Shown: piece after piece, positions 18,403-29,034 of the stretch
Numbering within the stretch: position 1 is the stretch's first letter
Layout of the letters: the number at the start of each line of letters is the position of its first letter
NCBI GenBank assembly: GCA_000818945.1
Contig: KN805396.1
Location: 209,857-273,856, forward strand
DNA length: 64,000 nt
Direction: 5' to 3'
Origin: Schizochytrium sp. CCTCC M209059
Taxonomy: Eukaryota; Sar; Bigyra; Thraustochytrida; Thraustochytriidae
The notes under the pieces: generated by a model
The model's input: only the letters and a program-made list of their open reading frames with translations
Databases searched by the model: none
Told to the model about the DNA's origin: nothing
Program-made: the position numbers and the translations under genes

Positions 18403-19726
18403 CTAGTACAGCCGGGGACGCTTGGACGCCCTGTGATTGCGCGCCTCAGCCTGGGCGTCTCGGATCGAGTCGGGCAGCGGCTTGGGGTCGTTACGTGGAT
18501 ACGTGAATGGTTTGCGCTGCTGACCATAGGCAATGGTGGGGTCGTCGAGAGCGTTGCGTCGTTTGTGCTCCGGGTGCTTGTTGCAAAAATCTAAAAAGCA
18601 ATCGTGGTTGAGTGCAGCACTGGCCGAAATGCGTTTTGATGGGTCGAGCTCAAGCATTTTCGTCAAGAGATTGAGCAAGCCGCGGTCGGGTTGCGACTCG
18701 GCATATTTCGCGGTTCGCGCCATAAGCGTGGTGGGAGCGCCGAGCGCATTCGAGGTCTTGAGTTTAGCGAGCGACTTGTAGTGGGGCAAACTCTCGACGC
18801 CCGGCCAGCTATCGTTCGTGGGCACGCCAAAGACGCCAAAGACTTGTTTGCACTGGTCAGACTCAAAGTGCACTGTTTTTTCTTCATTTTGTCGGCCTGC
18901 AAAGAGCGCGGGCGGCGCGTTCCGTGAATGCGCAATGAGCAGCTCAGCGAAAATGCACCCCAGAGACCAAATGTCCACAGCAGTGGTGTAGTGTTTGGCG
19001 CCAAGTAGCAGCTCTGGAGAGCGGTACCATAGTGTAACGACTGTTTTATCGACCTTGCCGAGAGGGCACGGCGGACTGCGAAAGATCCGCGCAAGGCCCA
19101 AGTCTGCAAGCTGCAGGGTCCCTCGCTTTTTGCCATCGCCAATGATGAGAATATTTTGCGGCTTGAGGTCGCGGTGAAGCACCCAATTGCGGTGCATGTA
19201 CTCGAGTCCGCGGAGCATCTGGTACATCATGGCCTTGCACATGTAATCCGAGATCTTTTCCCCAATTTTGCGATGCTGGCGAAGGACACTGTCGAGTGTC
19301 CAGGCGGCAAAGTCCATGACGAGGGCAACATCGCGCTCCTTGGGGTCAATAACTACGTCTGTGAGCTGCACAATGTTCTCGTGGTTGAGTTCGCGGAGGA
19401 GCTTGATCTCGCGCAGGGTACTGATGGACGTCACGGAGGGCCGTTCCATTTCGTCGTTGGATCGCTTGATCATTTTGATGGCGTACACTGTGTCATCTTC
19501 GTCTTGCGATTGTGATTTCCACTTTTTCGCCTTGTAACTGTCGTTCATTGTGTGGATGCGCGTGATGCGAGATACGTCAGTCAAGTCAAACTTTCTTCGG
19601 CTTCGACCGGACGTCCGTCCACCTTATTTATTGCACTCCTTTTTCTCTTTCGACTTACACGCGCCCGTAGGTACCCTCGCCGATCTCGCCCTCGAGCTCG
19701 TACCGCGCCAGCAGCTCGGGGCTCAT
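18403..19726 (-). CDS. CDK8: Cyclin-dependent kinase 8-like Mediator kinase, two exons
   Basis: Exon 1 is 19659-19726 and exon 2 is 18403-19537, separated by a 121-bp GT-AG intron (donor gtaagt at 19658, acceptor ag at 19539-19538; branch-like ctgac). Splicing joins GEIGEGTYGRV to YKAKKWKSQ, rebuilding the glycine-rich ATP loop; without it the kinase would lack subdomain I. The 400-residue product shows AIK, a C-helix SISTLRE, YMHRNWVLHRDLKPQNILI, LADLGLAR (DLG instead of DFG), and VVTLWYRSPELLLGAKHYT with no phosphorylatable Thr in the usual place. NWVLHRDLKP, the altered DFG and the T-loop all match CDK8/19 (human DMG, VVTFWYRAPE). It should pair with cyclin C in the Mediator kinase module. 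The N-terminal ATG at 19726 is the first in frame. Confidence 0.92.
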
Positions 19727-21008
<1,282 letters not shown>

Positions 21009-21980
21009 ATGGAGAGCTTGGGCGAGGCCTGCGCCGGAGGCGCCGCCGGTGTCTTCGCGACGGCGAGCATGTACCCGTTGGTGGTGGTCAAGACGCGTCT
21101 GCAGGCGCAGCGCAAGCAGGAGCAAAAGGGCGCCGCGGCGGAAAAGACCGTCGCGGGCGGAAACAAGGAGCACTACGATGGACCGCTTGACTGTTTGCGG
21201 AAAATTGCCGCACACGAGGGGCTGGCAGGGTTCTTGTCCGGCATGGCGAGCTCGCTGCCCCGCGCGTTCCTGACCAACTTTATCTTTTACTTCTTTTACG
21301 CATACCTCAAGCCTTTTTTTCAAAAGATGAAAAATCATGTCGCGGGTAACATGGCCCACGGGATCCTTGCCGGCATCGGCGTGCAGCTTGTCATGGTGCC
21401 CTACGAGATGGTAAACGTCAAGGTCATCACGGACAAAACGGGCAAGGCAACCTTTTTCGACACTTTTGCCAGGTTGCTGCGTACCGAGGGTCCGCTCGGA
21501 TTCTACAAGGGCATCGTTCCAGCAATCATCCTCACGCTCAATCCGGGTATCACCAACGTAGTCCGCCACTACGTGACTCCGTCCGGGGCCAAGGCGAGTG
21601 CGTCCAAGAACTTTTGGTCAGGGGCTTTGAGCAAGGCTGTCGCTTCGCTCACAACATATCCGTATGTGGTGGCCAAGGTGCAAATGTTTACACATGAGAA
21701 AAAGAACAAAAAGCGCGACGACAACAAAGTTCAAGTTGAAAAGGGGGGAAATGTTGGCGGTGAGGACAAAGGCCAAGATGGTCAAGAGCATCACGAGGAG
21801 AAACTCACGACTGCTGGGGTGCTGGGCCGTATCATTCGCGAGGAGGGCCTTGCTGGAATTTACAAGGGATGTGAGATGCAGGTGGGCACGGCCATCCTCA
21901 AAGAAGCCATTCTGAACATGACGCGTCATCAGATCGAGCGCTTCATCATGAGCCTTTTCGTGACTCAGGCAGCCCAGTAG
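21009..21980 (+). CDS. SLC25-family carrier, probably peroxisomal nucleotide/NAD carrier type
   Basis: The 323-residue protein has the three-repeat, six-helix carrier fold. Repeat 1 contains YPLVVVKTRLQ, repeat 2 VPYEMVNVKV, and repeat 3 YPYVVAKVQM; followed by GFLSGM, GFYKGI and GIYKGC half-motifs. The canonical PxDxxK signature has lost its acidic residue in repeats 1 and 3. The SKAVASLTTYPYVVAKVQM segment and the C-terminal IYKGCEMQVGTAILKEAILNM resemble the PMP34/PXN peroxisomal carriers. A Lys/Asp-rich insert (about 235-265) lies in the matrix loop of repeat 3. The exact substrate is not determinable. The ATG at 21009 is only about 200 bp from the CTG tract. Confidence 0.85.
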   Translation: MESLGEACAGGAAGVFATASMYPLVVVKTRLQAQRKQEQKGAAAEKTVAGGNKEHYDGPLDCLRKIAAHEGLAGFLSGMASSLPRAFLTNFIFYFFYAYLKPFFQKMKNHVAGNMAHGILAGIGVQLVMVPYEMVNVKVITDKTGKATFFDTFARLLRTEGPLGFYKGIVPAIILTLNPGITNVVRHYVTPSGAKASASKNFWSGALSKAVASLTTYPYVVAKVQMFTHEKKNKKRDDNKVQVEKGGNVGGEDKGQDGQEHHEEKLTTAGVLGRIIREEGLAGIYKGCEMQVGTAILKEAILNMTRHQIERFIMSLFVTQAAQ

Positions 21981-22320
21981 TCAAGACCATGTGTTACTGC
22001 GCACGAGGGTTTTTGCCCTTTGTTGTAGAAGTCTCTCTGTTCCGACCGCCCAATTCCCGCCTTCTCTCTTCCCCAAGAAACTCGCGAGGACTGTGCCCAT
22101 CAATTGTAGAAGTCTGTCTGTTTCGACGCCCCTATTGCCATCTTTTTTACAATATCACTCATGTAAAGCTTCAAGAAAATATCGAAAGTAGAATCGAGTT
22201 GCAAAGTAATGAAGATTATGGTACGGGCCTCCTGCCCGAGTACATTGCGGACGGCACTTTTGCATTCTCTTGTGATTTGATCTAGGCCTACTACGAATTT
22301 AAAAACTTGCCTCGGCGCAT
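21981..22320. other. Convergent intergenic region with a short direct repeat
   Basis: 340 bp. The motif ttgtagaagtctntctgtt occurs twice (about 22022 and 22103). A TAGGCCTA palindrome lies at 22283-22290. No gene is seen. Confidence 0.5.
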
Positions 22321-22806
22321 TTAGTTCTCAAGCGCAATGGCCTCAATCTCGACGCGAGCGCTAACAGGCAAAGTCTTGACAGCAAAGGCTGCGCGCGCGG
22401 GCTTGTGGTCGCCAAACGCCTCCGCGTAGACCTCGTTCATCGCAGCGTAGTCGGCAATGTCGACGAGGAGAACCGTCGTCTTGAGCACGCGGTCCATCGA
22501 AGATCCTGCTGCCTCCAGAATAGCCTTGACGTTCGAGAGCGCGCGACGCGCCTGCGAGGCCGCGTCTTCGCCGTCGAGCTTCTTGGTCCCCGGCACGAAT
22601 CCGACCTGTCCGGACACGTAGATGGTGCCCTTGCCGTCCTTGGTGGCCTGCACGTAGGGGCCCACGGCGGCCGGGGCCTTGTCCGTGGCCACCGCGCGCA
22701 CGCCCACCGAGGAGCGTGCCTGGAGAAACGCGAGCGCCGCCACGCCCAGGGCTGCGGCCGCCGCGGCCAGCGCCACGGCGCTCATGTTGCTCTCGGAGAC
22801 GGACAT
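22321..22806 (-). CDS. RidA/YjgF/UK114 family protein with N-terminal membrane anchor
   Basis: RidA proteins hydrolyse reactive enamine/imine intermediates from PLP enzymes. The core (about residues 36-161) shows APAAVGPYVQA, IYVSGQVGF, ASQARRALSNVKAILEAAGSSMDRVLKTTV and the terminal RAAFAVKTLPVSARVEIEAIAL; the active-site Arg in PVSARVEIEAIA is present. A hydrophobic Ala-rich segment (about 9-28) precedes the core, which is unusual because RidA is normally soluble; it could be a membrane anchor or an organelle-targeting segment. The 161-residue length exceeds the usual about 130 because of this. The ATG at 22806 is clear. Confidence 0.93.
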   Translation of the reverse strand: MSVSESNMSAVALAAAAAALGVAALAFLQARSSVGVRAVATDKAPAAVGPYVQATKDGKGTIYVSGQVGFVPGTKKLDGEDAASQARRALSNVKAILEAAGSSMDRVLKTTVLLVDIADYAAMNEVYAEAFGDHKPARAAFAVKTLPVSARVEIEAIALEN

Positions 22807-23867
22807 GCTCTTGCTCTTCTTGCTCTTTTCGGTCTTGGTCTTGGCTTGCCCGAGTCTGGTCGATGATATGCGAATTTGCGTCTTCTTGTGCTTGGTCTCA
22901 AAGATGCGGATTTGCTGCCACTGCCGCTCGAGCTCGGGCCTGTTGCCGCAACGAGGCGCTTATGTCTATCTGTGTAGTGTGCAAGCGATCTGCCACCCAT
23001 GCATGCATGTGCTATACTATCTATAGCATCTTATGCCGTGCATGCCGTGCATGTTGCAGTCGAGGCCGCGGGGCACATTGGCATCACAGCGCGGGCTCAC
23101 AAAAGAGTCCCTTTAGTAGGATGCCACGCCCCTTGCCATGAGGTTGTTTATTGGGATGCCGCCCTTGCCACGATAAACGCGAGCCAGCAGAGGACTCGGG
23201 CTCGAGCGCCTTCTCAGCCGAGCCCAGGCACCGGCGCGGGCCATCGTCTTCTTCGCGCCTCCGCGTCGGCGAAAGCGCAGCGCGGCGAGACGAGGGGCTG
23301 GTTCACGCGCGCTCCGGTCCCTCGTCGATCGATGTGCACTGCATGCAAGCCACGCCGAGAGCGCGAGGGTCGTCGCGGGAGCACGTGCAGCGAGGGGGGC
23401 ACGCCGAGGCGGTCTGCCAGTGCAGCTGCTCGGTCGCGGAGACGAGGAATGGAGAACAACACGGGACGTGCAAGCAGCCGAGCCACAAGATGACGAGGAC
23501 GAAGACGAGGACGATGGAGGATGATGTTGACGATGAATGATGATGACGATGAGATGACGATGAAGAACAGCGTGAGCAAAAAGAGGTTGCAGAGCAACAA
23601 CGGAGGCCTCGCCCACGAGCGTGGCAGCTGCTCGGTCGCGGAGACGAGGAATAGAGAACGAAACGGGACGTGCAAGCAGCCGAGCAACAAGATGACGAGG
23701 ATAATGGAGGAGGAGGATGTTGATGATGATGAATGACTATGAAGAACAACGTGAGCAAAAAGAGGTTGCAGAGCAACAACGAAGGCCTCGCCCACGAGCG
23801 TGGCAGGAGCGGCAGACGGCGGCGGGAGACGCGAGGGAGACGCCGCGGGCAGGGGCTGGGTCAGAGG
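22807..23867. other. Divergent promoter region between RidA and the PUB-domain gene
   Basis: 1.06 kb between divergent starts. The half near the PUB gene is a tandem duplication (separate entry). The other half is GC-rich with a TGCATGC-rich stretch near 22998-23052. Long minus-strand frames here are compositional. Confidence 0.5.
23422..23812. repeat. About 200-bp imperfect tandem duplication
   Basis: Unit 1 runs about 23422-23623 and unit 2 about 23624-23812. Both begin gcagctgctcggtcgcggag, continue through gggacgtgcaagcagccgag, a GATGATGA-type microsatellite of different length, then gtgagcaaaaagaggttgca and gcctcgcccacgagcgtggc. The two differ by small indels, mainly in the microsatellite. 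A third copy would begin at 23813, but the similarity stops after a few bases. Confidence 0.9.
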
Positions 23868-24890
23868 ATGACGGAGCTTTCGCGCACGGAAAAGGCCCTC
23901 GGTGCGCTTGCGGACGAGCTCGGCACCGTGGAGGAGAGGGTCGCCGCGCGCAAGGACCTTAGCGCCGACGCGCGGGACGTTCACGAAGAGCTCGAGGCAA
24001 GCGCAGCAGACGAAAAGGCGGTCCAAAACGCCCACGAGACCCTCGCCGGCGCGCTCGCTGATACCGTGACCAAGTTCGCCAAGCGCAGCGTTGAAAAAGA
24101 TCCCGTCTCTGGCGAGTACAAGTACGGCGACAGGTACAGGGCGCGCGCGACCAAGGTTGCACAGCAGCGTGAGGACCTCCTGGAGCTCACATTGGCGCTC
24201 CTCGAGCAGCTCAGTGGGGCCTCTGCAGCGCAAGAAGCCCGAGAGCTTGAGGCTGAACGCAAAAGGCAACTCGAGCTCGCCGCGCAGGAAGAGGCCGAAG
24301 AGGCGCGTCGCAAACAAGAGGCCGAAGAAGCCGCTCTTGCGGCCGAGCAGGAGGCTCGCGAACAAGAGGAAGCACGCCAGCGTCGCCTTGAGGACGCCGC
24401 AGACCGAGTTGTGGCTGCCCAACGCACCGAGGAAGATGTTGTCTACGCACGCGACAGGCCAGTTGTCGATGCCTTTATGAACTCGCGCAGTGTCGGTATG
24501 GATGCTGTGGAAGAGGCTGTCGAACTAATTACTACCTTTGCTGGTGCAGATGCGAGTGCACGTCGTCGGGCGCAAAACGCGCTTCATCACCTGCGTGCTC
24601 TGTTTGCGCGCATTGTGGCACACCCCGAGAGCGAGGCAGTTCGTACGATCAACGCGATGAATGCCAAATTTCGCGCTGACATTGCCGACGTTCCAGGTTG
24701 TCGCGAGTTTCTTGCCGCCGCAGGCTTCAAGCTTGTATTGCGTATCGAGCATGACGAAGAGGGCGTCGAGACGCGTACTGTGTTTTACATTTCTGAGGAA
24801 CCAGACCTCGCAACGCAAATGGACGCCTGGTCCGCTTGGTTCGACCTGCAAAAAGCCGTCGCAGATCTTCTTGAACACGCTTCTGTATAA
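23868..24890 (+). CDS. PUB-domain protein with central coiled coil
   Basis: 340 residues. A long charged helical region (about 1-195) includes an Ala/Glu/Arg coiled coil of EARELEAERKRQLELAAQEE type. The C-terminal part (about 225-300) follows the PUB (PUG) pattern: ARRRAQNALHHLRALFARIV, HPESEAVRTINAMNAKF, and CREFLAAAGFKLVL. PUB domains bind the C-terminal tail of p97/Cdc48, so a role in p97-linked ubiquitin handling is inferred. The ATG at 23868 follows the tandem duplication; an upstream in-frame ATG at 23736 would make 44 more Arg-rich residues drawn from the repeat and is less likely. Confidence 0.7.
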   Translation: MTELSRTEKALGALADELGTVEERVAARKDLSADARDVHEELEASAADEKAVQNAHETLAGALADTVTKFAKRSVEKDPVSGEYKYGDRYRARATKVAQQREDLLELTLALLEQLSGASAAQEARELEAERKRQLELAAQEEAEEARRKQEAEEAALAAEQEAREQEEARQRRLEDAADRVVAAQRTEEDVVYARDRPVVDAFMNSRSVGMDAVEEAVELITTFAGADASARRRAQNALHHLRALFARIVAHPESEAVRTINAMNAKFRADIADVPGCREFLAAAGFKLVLRIEHDEEGVETRTVFYISEEPDLATQMDAWSAWFDLQKAVADLLEHASV

Positions 24891-25361
24891 GTCTATAAGA
24901 TAAATTGCTTGTAAGAAGGGACAAATTAAGCACCCAACCGAGAATTTTGCCTTGAATTTTGCTCAAAGGCTTTCTTTTGTTCCGTCTCTTCAAGTCTTGT
25001 CTTGTCTCTTCCGCTTGTCGTTTTAAATTTTGCCTCACTCCTTTCCATCCTTTTTCTGTCTTAGCATCATCGCACATTTGCGACCTCCCTGACCCTTCGA
25101 TGACCTTCGTTTCCACGGGCCATCTCATCAACCCCACGAGGCCATCTCGCGTTCCCATCCTGTTATTACAATGTGCGATCGTCCTCAGTGTGACAGTTAG
25201 GTCCTCGGCTGCTCAGCTTGTGAGCACTTAAGAATCGCGTGCACCACGCCACGCTCGCTGCCGGGCGCGCCCAGCGCCAGACCATTTCCCCTTCCGGCGA
25301 GGGCCACGGCGCCCCGCCCGAATGCGCGCACGAGCCTTCGATTACGCCTCCCAGCGCAACA
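24891..25361. other. Intergenic region, no gene seen
   Basis: 471 bp between two + strand genes. CTT/TTG pyrimidine-rich stretches run near 24965-25075. The reading frame of the next gene is open from 25239 but has no ATG before 25362. Confidence 0.4.
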
Positions 25362-27860
25362 ATGATGGAAACGTCGTCGAAAGTGATGGCGGCAAACATG
25401 GCCTTGGACGCGGAGATCGCGGTCGTCGGTCTTCGCGGCGAAGTATGGCTCGCAGAGCGGCTGTCCAGGGGCGACGAGAGCGGTGGGGAAAGCGAAAGAG
25501 CCCAGAACCCAAGGTTCCGCCGACGACTCATTGGTGACTTCGAGCTGCCGAGCGCCAACATTCCTATGCACGTGGAAATCGTCATGGTCGACGGCGAGAC
25601 ATTTGTCCTTGCGGGCGTCCTGAGACAGACACAGCGGGCTCTCAAGCTCTGGCACCTCGCTAAGACAACGAATGTAACCTCAGGAACCTCTACCGACGAT
25701 AGTCAGCAGAATGGTTGCACACCTCGTGAGATTGAGCTTGAAAAACCTCGAGACGGCAAGCTTCGCGGTTTCGGATGCGTCATGCCGCTGCCTGTCACCT
25801 TGAACGCAGATGTCAAGTCCAAAACATATAAACTTCGTCTAGGATGCGGCCTAGGAATCGGCAAGGCTCATATCTGGGACCTAGAAATTGATCTGGCGCA
25901 GCACTCTGCAAACCAACGACACATAGGCTCAGTAATGGGACGCCGAAATTCAATCAGCGCCATGTGCTTTGCAGCGCGCAAACTTGTCACCGTTGCTGCA
26001 CTTGACGAGCTCATTCAAGTATGGTCGATCGTAGAGCTTTACGAGCAACACGATGCGAACAAGGCCAACGAAACTAACGGCGGTTCTGCTGCTCCACCTC
26101 AAGGATTTAACGCTTCCTCCAAGCTTGGAGCGGTGCATAGCGTTGAAGAACTTGCGCGACTGATGCCAAATGATGCCCTGGCTCGCTTGCGGGCGGAACA
26201 CGCAAATTTCAATCAGGTGCAAGCCAAGGGCTTCGCCGAAGAGCTCGCTGCGCTGCCACCTTGCGCGCAGAGACCCCTCTGGCTGCTGGCGATTCCGACG
26301 GGGGTCGATCTCGAGCCAGAAAAGAAACACGGAACGAAATCCACGGACGAGGCCACAGTGCCAACCTCTGATTTTGTCAATCTTATCGCTCGGCTCGGCG
26401 ACTACGAAGGCGACCTTGATGCTGAATGGTTCCCACACGGTTTTGGCTCGCAGTCTGTGTCATCATCTCGCGACCGAGTTCTTTCGTACCAGGGCGACTG
26501 GGTGCATGGCCGCCGCGAAGGGCAAGGCCAGCTTCGCGATGAGTCGACAGGACAAGTCATTTACAAAGGTCAGTGGCATTGTGATCGCAAGCATGGCAAT
26601 GGTCACGAGATTCGTTGCGGCGAGGAGTACACGGGGAGATTCTGTAAAGACCAACGGCACGGTTTCGGCACAATGCGCTTCACCAAGTCGCAACGGTCGA
26701 CAGGTGATGGTGCGGGAAAATCCAAGGTGCGTGGCCGTGTCGACGCAGCCTCTACTGCGGGTCGCAGCGTCCACAGTCGTGAAGCAGGCGAAATGTATGC
26801 TGGATTCTGGCGCGAAGGAAAAATGCACGGCATTGGTCGCTGGGTATTCCCCGCGCGATGCAAATCGCTCAATGCAGCCTCCCCCGACGCGCTTTTGCCT
26901 CTGGGTAAGATTCGATGCACCGTTGCTCACAATGATGGAAATCTGTTGCGCGAGTTCCTCTTTGTACGTGACGATGGCCAAGTCCTTGCGCACGACGATC
27001 GAGCCCTCTTGGAATGCGGCACGTCTATTTCACGGAATGCTGCCTTTTCGCTGCCGGGGGCCTATGCTTTGAATGCAGACGGTAATTGGCAGTCTTGCGA
27101 CATTTGCTGGGCGTGCACGTCCAAGCTTCGCGACAGGGGGCTCCAATGTCCTTCATGCCGCTTTCGGATTCATGAGAAGGCAGCATGCTGTTCACTAAGT
27201 ACTCATTGTGGGCCTGGTCAGAACTCAGTGCCGAGCTGCCCTTTTCCTTCTTGTCAGGGCAAGGCTCTCGAGCCAGTGACGGAGGAAAGCGTGCGAGGTC
27301 CGTGGACATTTACAAACGTTGTTCAGAAATCGCAGTCGATCTTAGGAGGAGGAAGTAAACGGTCGAAAACAACTCCTAGCATGCTAGATACGACTTCTTC
27401 GACTCGAAGTGAAGTCCCAGCCTCAACGCCGGACGCAAGCTCCACCAAACGAGGTCTGCAACATCGAAAGCGCGCCACACCGGAACCTGTGATGGATCCA
27501 GAACGGCAAAATGGAGCGTCCTTGGCGCGTAAACTGGCGCGACGCCTGAAAAAGGGCCGCATGCAGTTGCACACAAACTATTTGAAAGCCACACTTGGTG
27601 AACATCGTCGCTCCGAGGTTCAGCAGCGTAAACAATGGAGCGCGCAATATCGAGAAAAGCAGGCGCATCTGGACGACCTCGGGCGTCGGCTCGATAGCGA
27701 GCAGAGTGCTCACCAGGCTTCACAATTACAGCTTAACAGGCTCAATGGCCGCGATCTCAAGGCGATGCGACTCAGCGAGCTCACGAGTCTGCAAGATGCC
27801 GTTGAGGAGGCCTTGCAGAATTGTCGCCTCGCAATTGAGGCTTCATCCGCAGGAACATAA
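25362..27860 (+). CDS. MORN-repeat protein with WD-like N-terminal region and C1-like Cys/His finger
   Basis: 832 residues. The N-terminal third has two beta-propeller-like blade endings (LKLWHLAK, LIQVWSIVELYE) in a poorly conserved WD-type region. Residues about 374-500 hold four MORN repeats: YQGDWVHGRREGQGQL, YKGQWHCDRKHGNGHE, YTGRFCKDQRHGFGTM and YAGFWREGKMHGIGRW. A C1-like zinc finger follows (about 576-615): CWAC, CPSC, RIHEKAACC and a final STHC, with spacing shorter than a canonical phorbol-ester domain. The last about 100 residues are basic and then coiled coil. MORN repeats often bind lipid or tether membranes; the rest is inference. ATG 25362 is the first in-frame. Confidence 0.75.
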   Translation: MMETSSKVMAANMALDAEIAVVGLRGEVWLAERLSRGDESGGESERAQNPRFRRRLIGDFELPSANIPMHVEIVMVDGETFVLAGVLRQTQRALKLWHLAKTTNVTSGTSTDDSQQNGCTPREIELEKPRDGKLRGFGCVMPLPVTLNADVKSKTYKLRLGCGLGIGKAHIWDLEIDLAQHSANQRHIGSVMGRRNSISAMCFAARKLVTVAALDELIQVWSIVELYEQHDANKANETNGGSAAPPQGFNASSKLGAVHSVEELARLMPNDALARLRAEHANFNQVQAKGFAEELAALPPCAQRPLWLLAIPTGVDLEPEKKHGTKSTDEATVPTSDFVNLIARLGDYEGDLDAEWFPHGFGSQSVSSSRDRVLSYQGDWVHGRREGQGQLRDESTGQVIYKGQWHCDRKHGNGHEIRCGEEYTGRFCKDQRHGFGTMRFTKSQRSTGDGAGKSKVRGRVDAASTAGRSVHSREAGEMYAGFWREGKMHGIGRWVFPARCKSLNAASPDALLPLGKIRCTVAHNDGNLLREFLFVRDDGQVLAHDDRALLECGTSISRNAAFSLPGAYALNADGNWQSCDICWACTSKLRDRGLQCPSCRFRIHEKAACCSLSTHCGPGQNSVPSCPFPSCQGKALEPVTEESVRGPWTFTNVVQKSQSILGGGSKRSKTTPSMLDTTSSTRSEVPASTPDASSTKRGLQHRKRATPEPVMDPERQNGASLARKLARRLKKGRMQLHTNYLKATLGEHRRSEVQQRKQWSAQYREKQAHLDDLGRRLDSEQSAHQASQLQLNRLNGRDLKAMRLSELTSLQDAVEEALQNCRLAIEASSAGT

Positions 27861-28143
27861 TTTAGTCTTGTATTTCATAATGCTCACGATTCTTGTCTCC
27901 TTTCTATCATGTGCTCATCAACAATCCGGATTTAGGCATTGGGCCTAGCGCTTGAACTTAGCTTTAAGACAAGGTACACCAGGAACCTTTTTGCCCCATG
28001 ACAGACACTCAGGCTGCCGCGGCGGCGCCGCTAACAATCGTTGGCCCTTTTTATTTCTTGGTCCTTTTCTTGCGGGGGGCGATCAGCTCTGTCAGTCACA
28101 GTCGCAGGGCGAGCAAATCGCGTTTTGCTGCTGTTGCGTGAGG

Positions 28144-28818
28144 ATGGCAAGCGGCGCCGAAGGCACGTGGGTGGACCACTATGCGACGCTGGGCCTGACG
28201 GTGGCAGCCGCGACGGCCACGGCAGAGAGCCAAGTCGACGGTGGCGATGAAGCTACCCTGCCCTCGAGGCGCGAGATCAGCAAGGCCTTCCGTCGGCTGG
28301 CCCTGGCGCTGCACCCAGACAAGCAGCCCGCGGGCTTGAGCGAGGCGGACCGGAAGGCAGTGGCAGCAAAGTTTGAGGCTGTCTCACTTGCGAACGAGGT
28401 GCTTCAGAATGACGAACTCCGCGAAGCATACGATGTTCAATACAGGGCGCGAATGAAGGAAGCCTTGCGGCGCCAAAAGCTCGACGCCAAATCTCGCGCA
28501 ATGGAGCTCGACCTGGTCGCTAGGGAGCGAGCTGCGCGCGAAGGCGAAAAACAGGCTCGCGCTGCGCATGACGCCGCACTGCAGACAGCTCAATGGATTC
28601 AGTCCGAGGACGCAGCATTCAAGCGCAAGACCTTGGACGCTCTGGCCCAGACTTCAAGGTCAGCTCACGACCCGATGCCCTTGCATTCCTCTTCCTCCTC
28701 TTCCTCGTCGCGTCACGCCTCGACCCTGAGCGCAGCGTCAAAGAAGGAGGTTGATCATTACGCCAAGATTTTTAGAACGTACGAGGATGAAATCCTTAGT
28801 GCGCTCGAGGCAGCATGA
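28144..28818 (+). CDS. J-domain protein of the DNAJC17/Cwf23 type
   Basis: 224 residues. The J domain (about 8-103) has an ISKAFRRLALALHPDK helix II with the HPD motif, an acidic insertion between helices I and II, and an LANEVLQNDELREAYD helix III. It is followed by YRARMKEALRRQKLDAK and AMELDLVARERAA, which closely match the conserved linker after the J domain in DNAJC17 and yeast Cwf23 (spliceosome-associated). The RRM found at the C terminus of human DNAJC17 is not seen; the tail is a Ser run and a short helix. The ATG at 28144 (gaggATGG) directly precedes the domain. Confidence 0.78.
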   Translation: MASGAEGTWVDHYATLGLTVAAATATAESQVDGGDEATLPSRREISKAFRRLALALHPDKQPAGLSEADRKAVAAKFEAVSLANEVLQNDELREAYDVQYRARMKEALRRQKLDAKSRAMELDLVARERAAREGEKQARAAHDAALQTAQWIQSEDAAFKRKTLDALAQTSRSAHDPMPLHSSSSSSSSRHASTLSAASKKEVDHYAKIFRTYEDEILSALEAA

Positions 28819-29034
28819 ACAAGTGAAAGAGTAGTGGAGAGCTCACTGGAATAGCTGTGCTGTGAGAAGCAAGGCACGATGCGAGAAAAGGATGCACAGG
28901 TTCATACAAGATTTTCTTCCAGCAATATTTAAGAAGAAAAAAGGTACTAGGACCTAGGCCTTCTTGGCCAGGCCATTCCAGTCGACCGGTCTGTCATTCA
29001 TAGGCTTCACACGTAGGATCATGGTTCGAAACGC

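Noticed and set aside
23214..24422. 402-codon minus-strand open frame through the tandem duplication and PUB gene
   Set aside because: Its sequence repeats the duplication and is Ser/Leu/Arg-rich; the opposite strand has a clear PUB domain.
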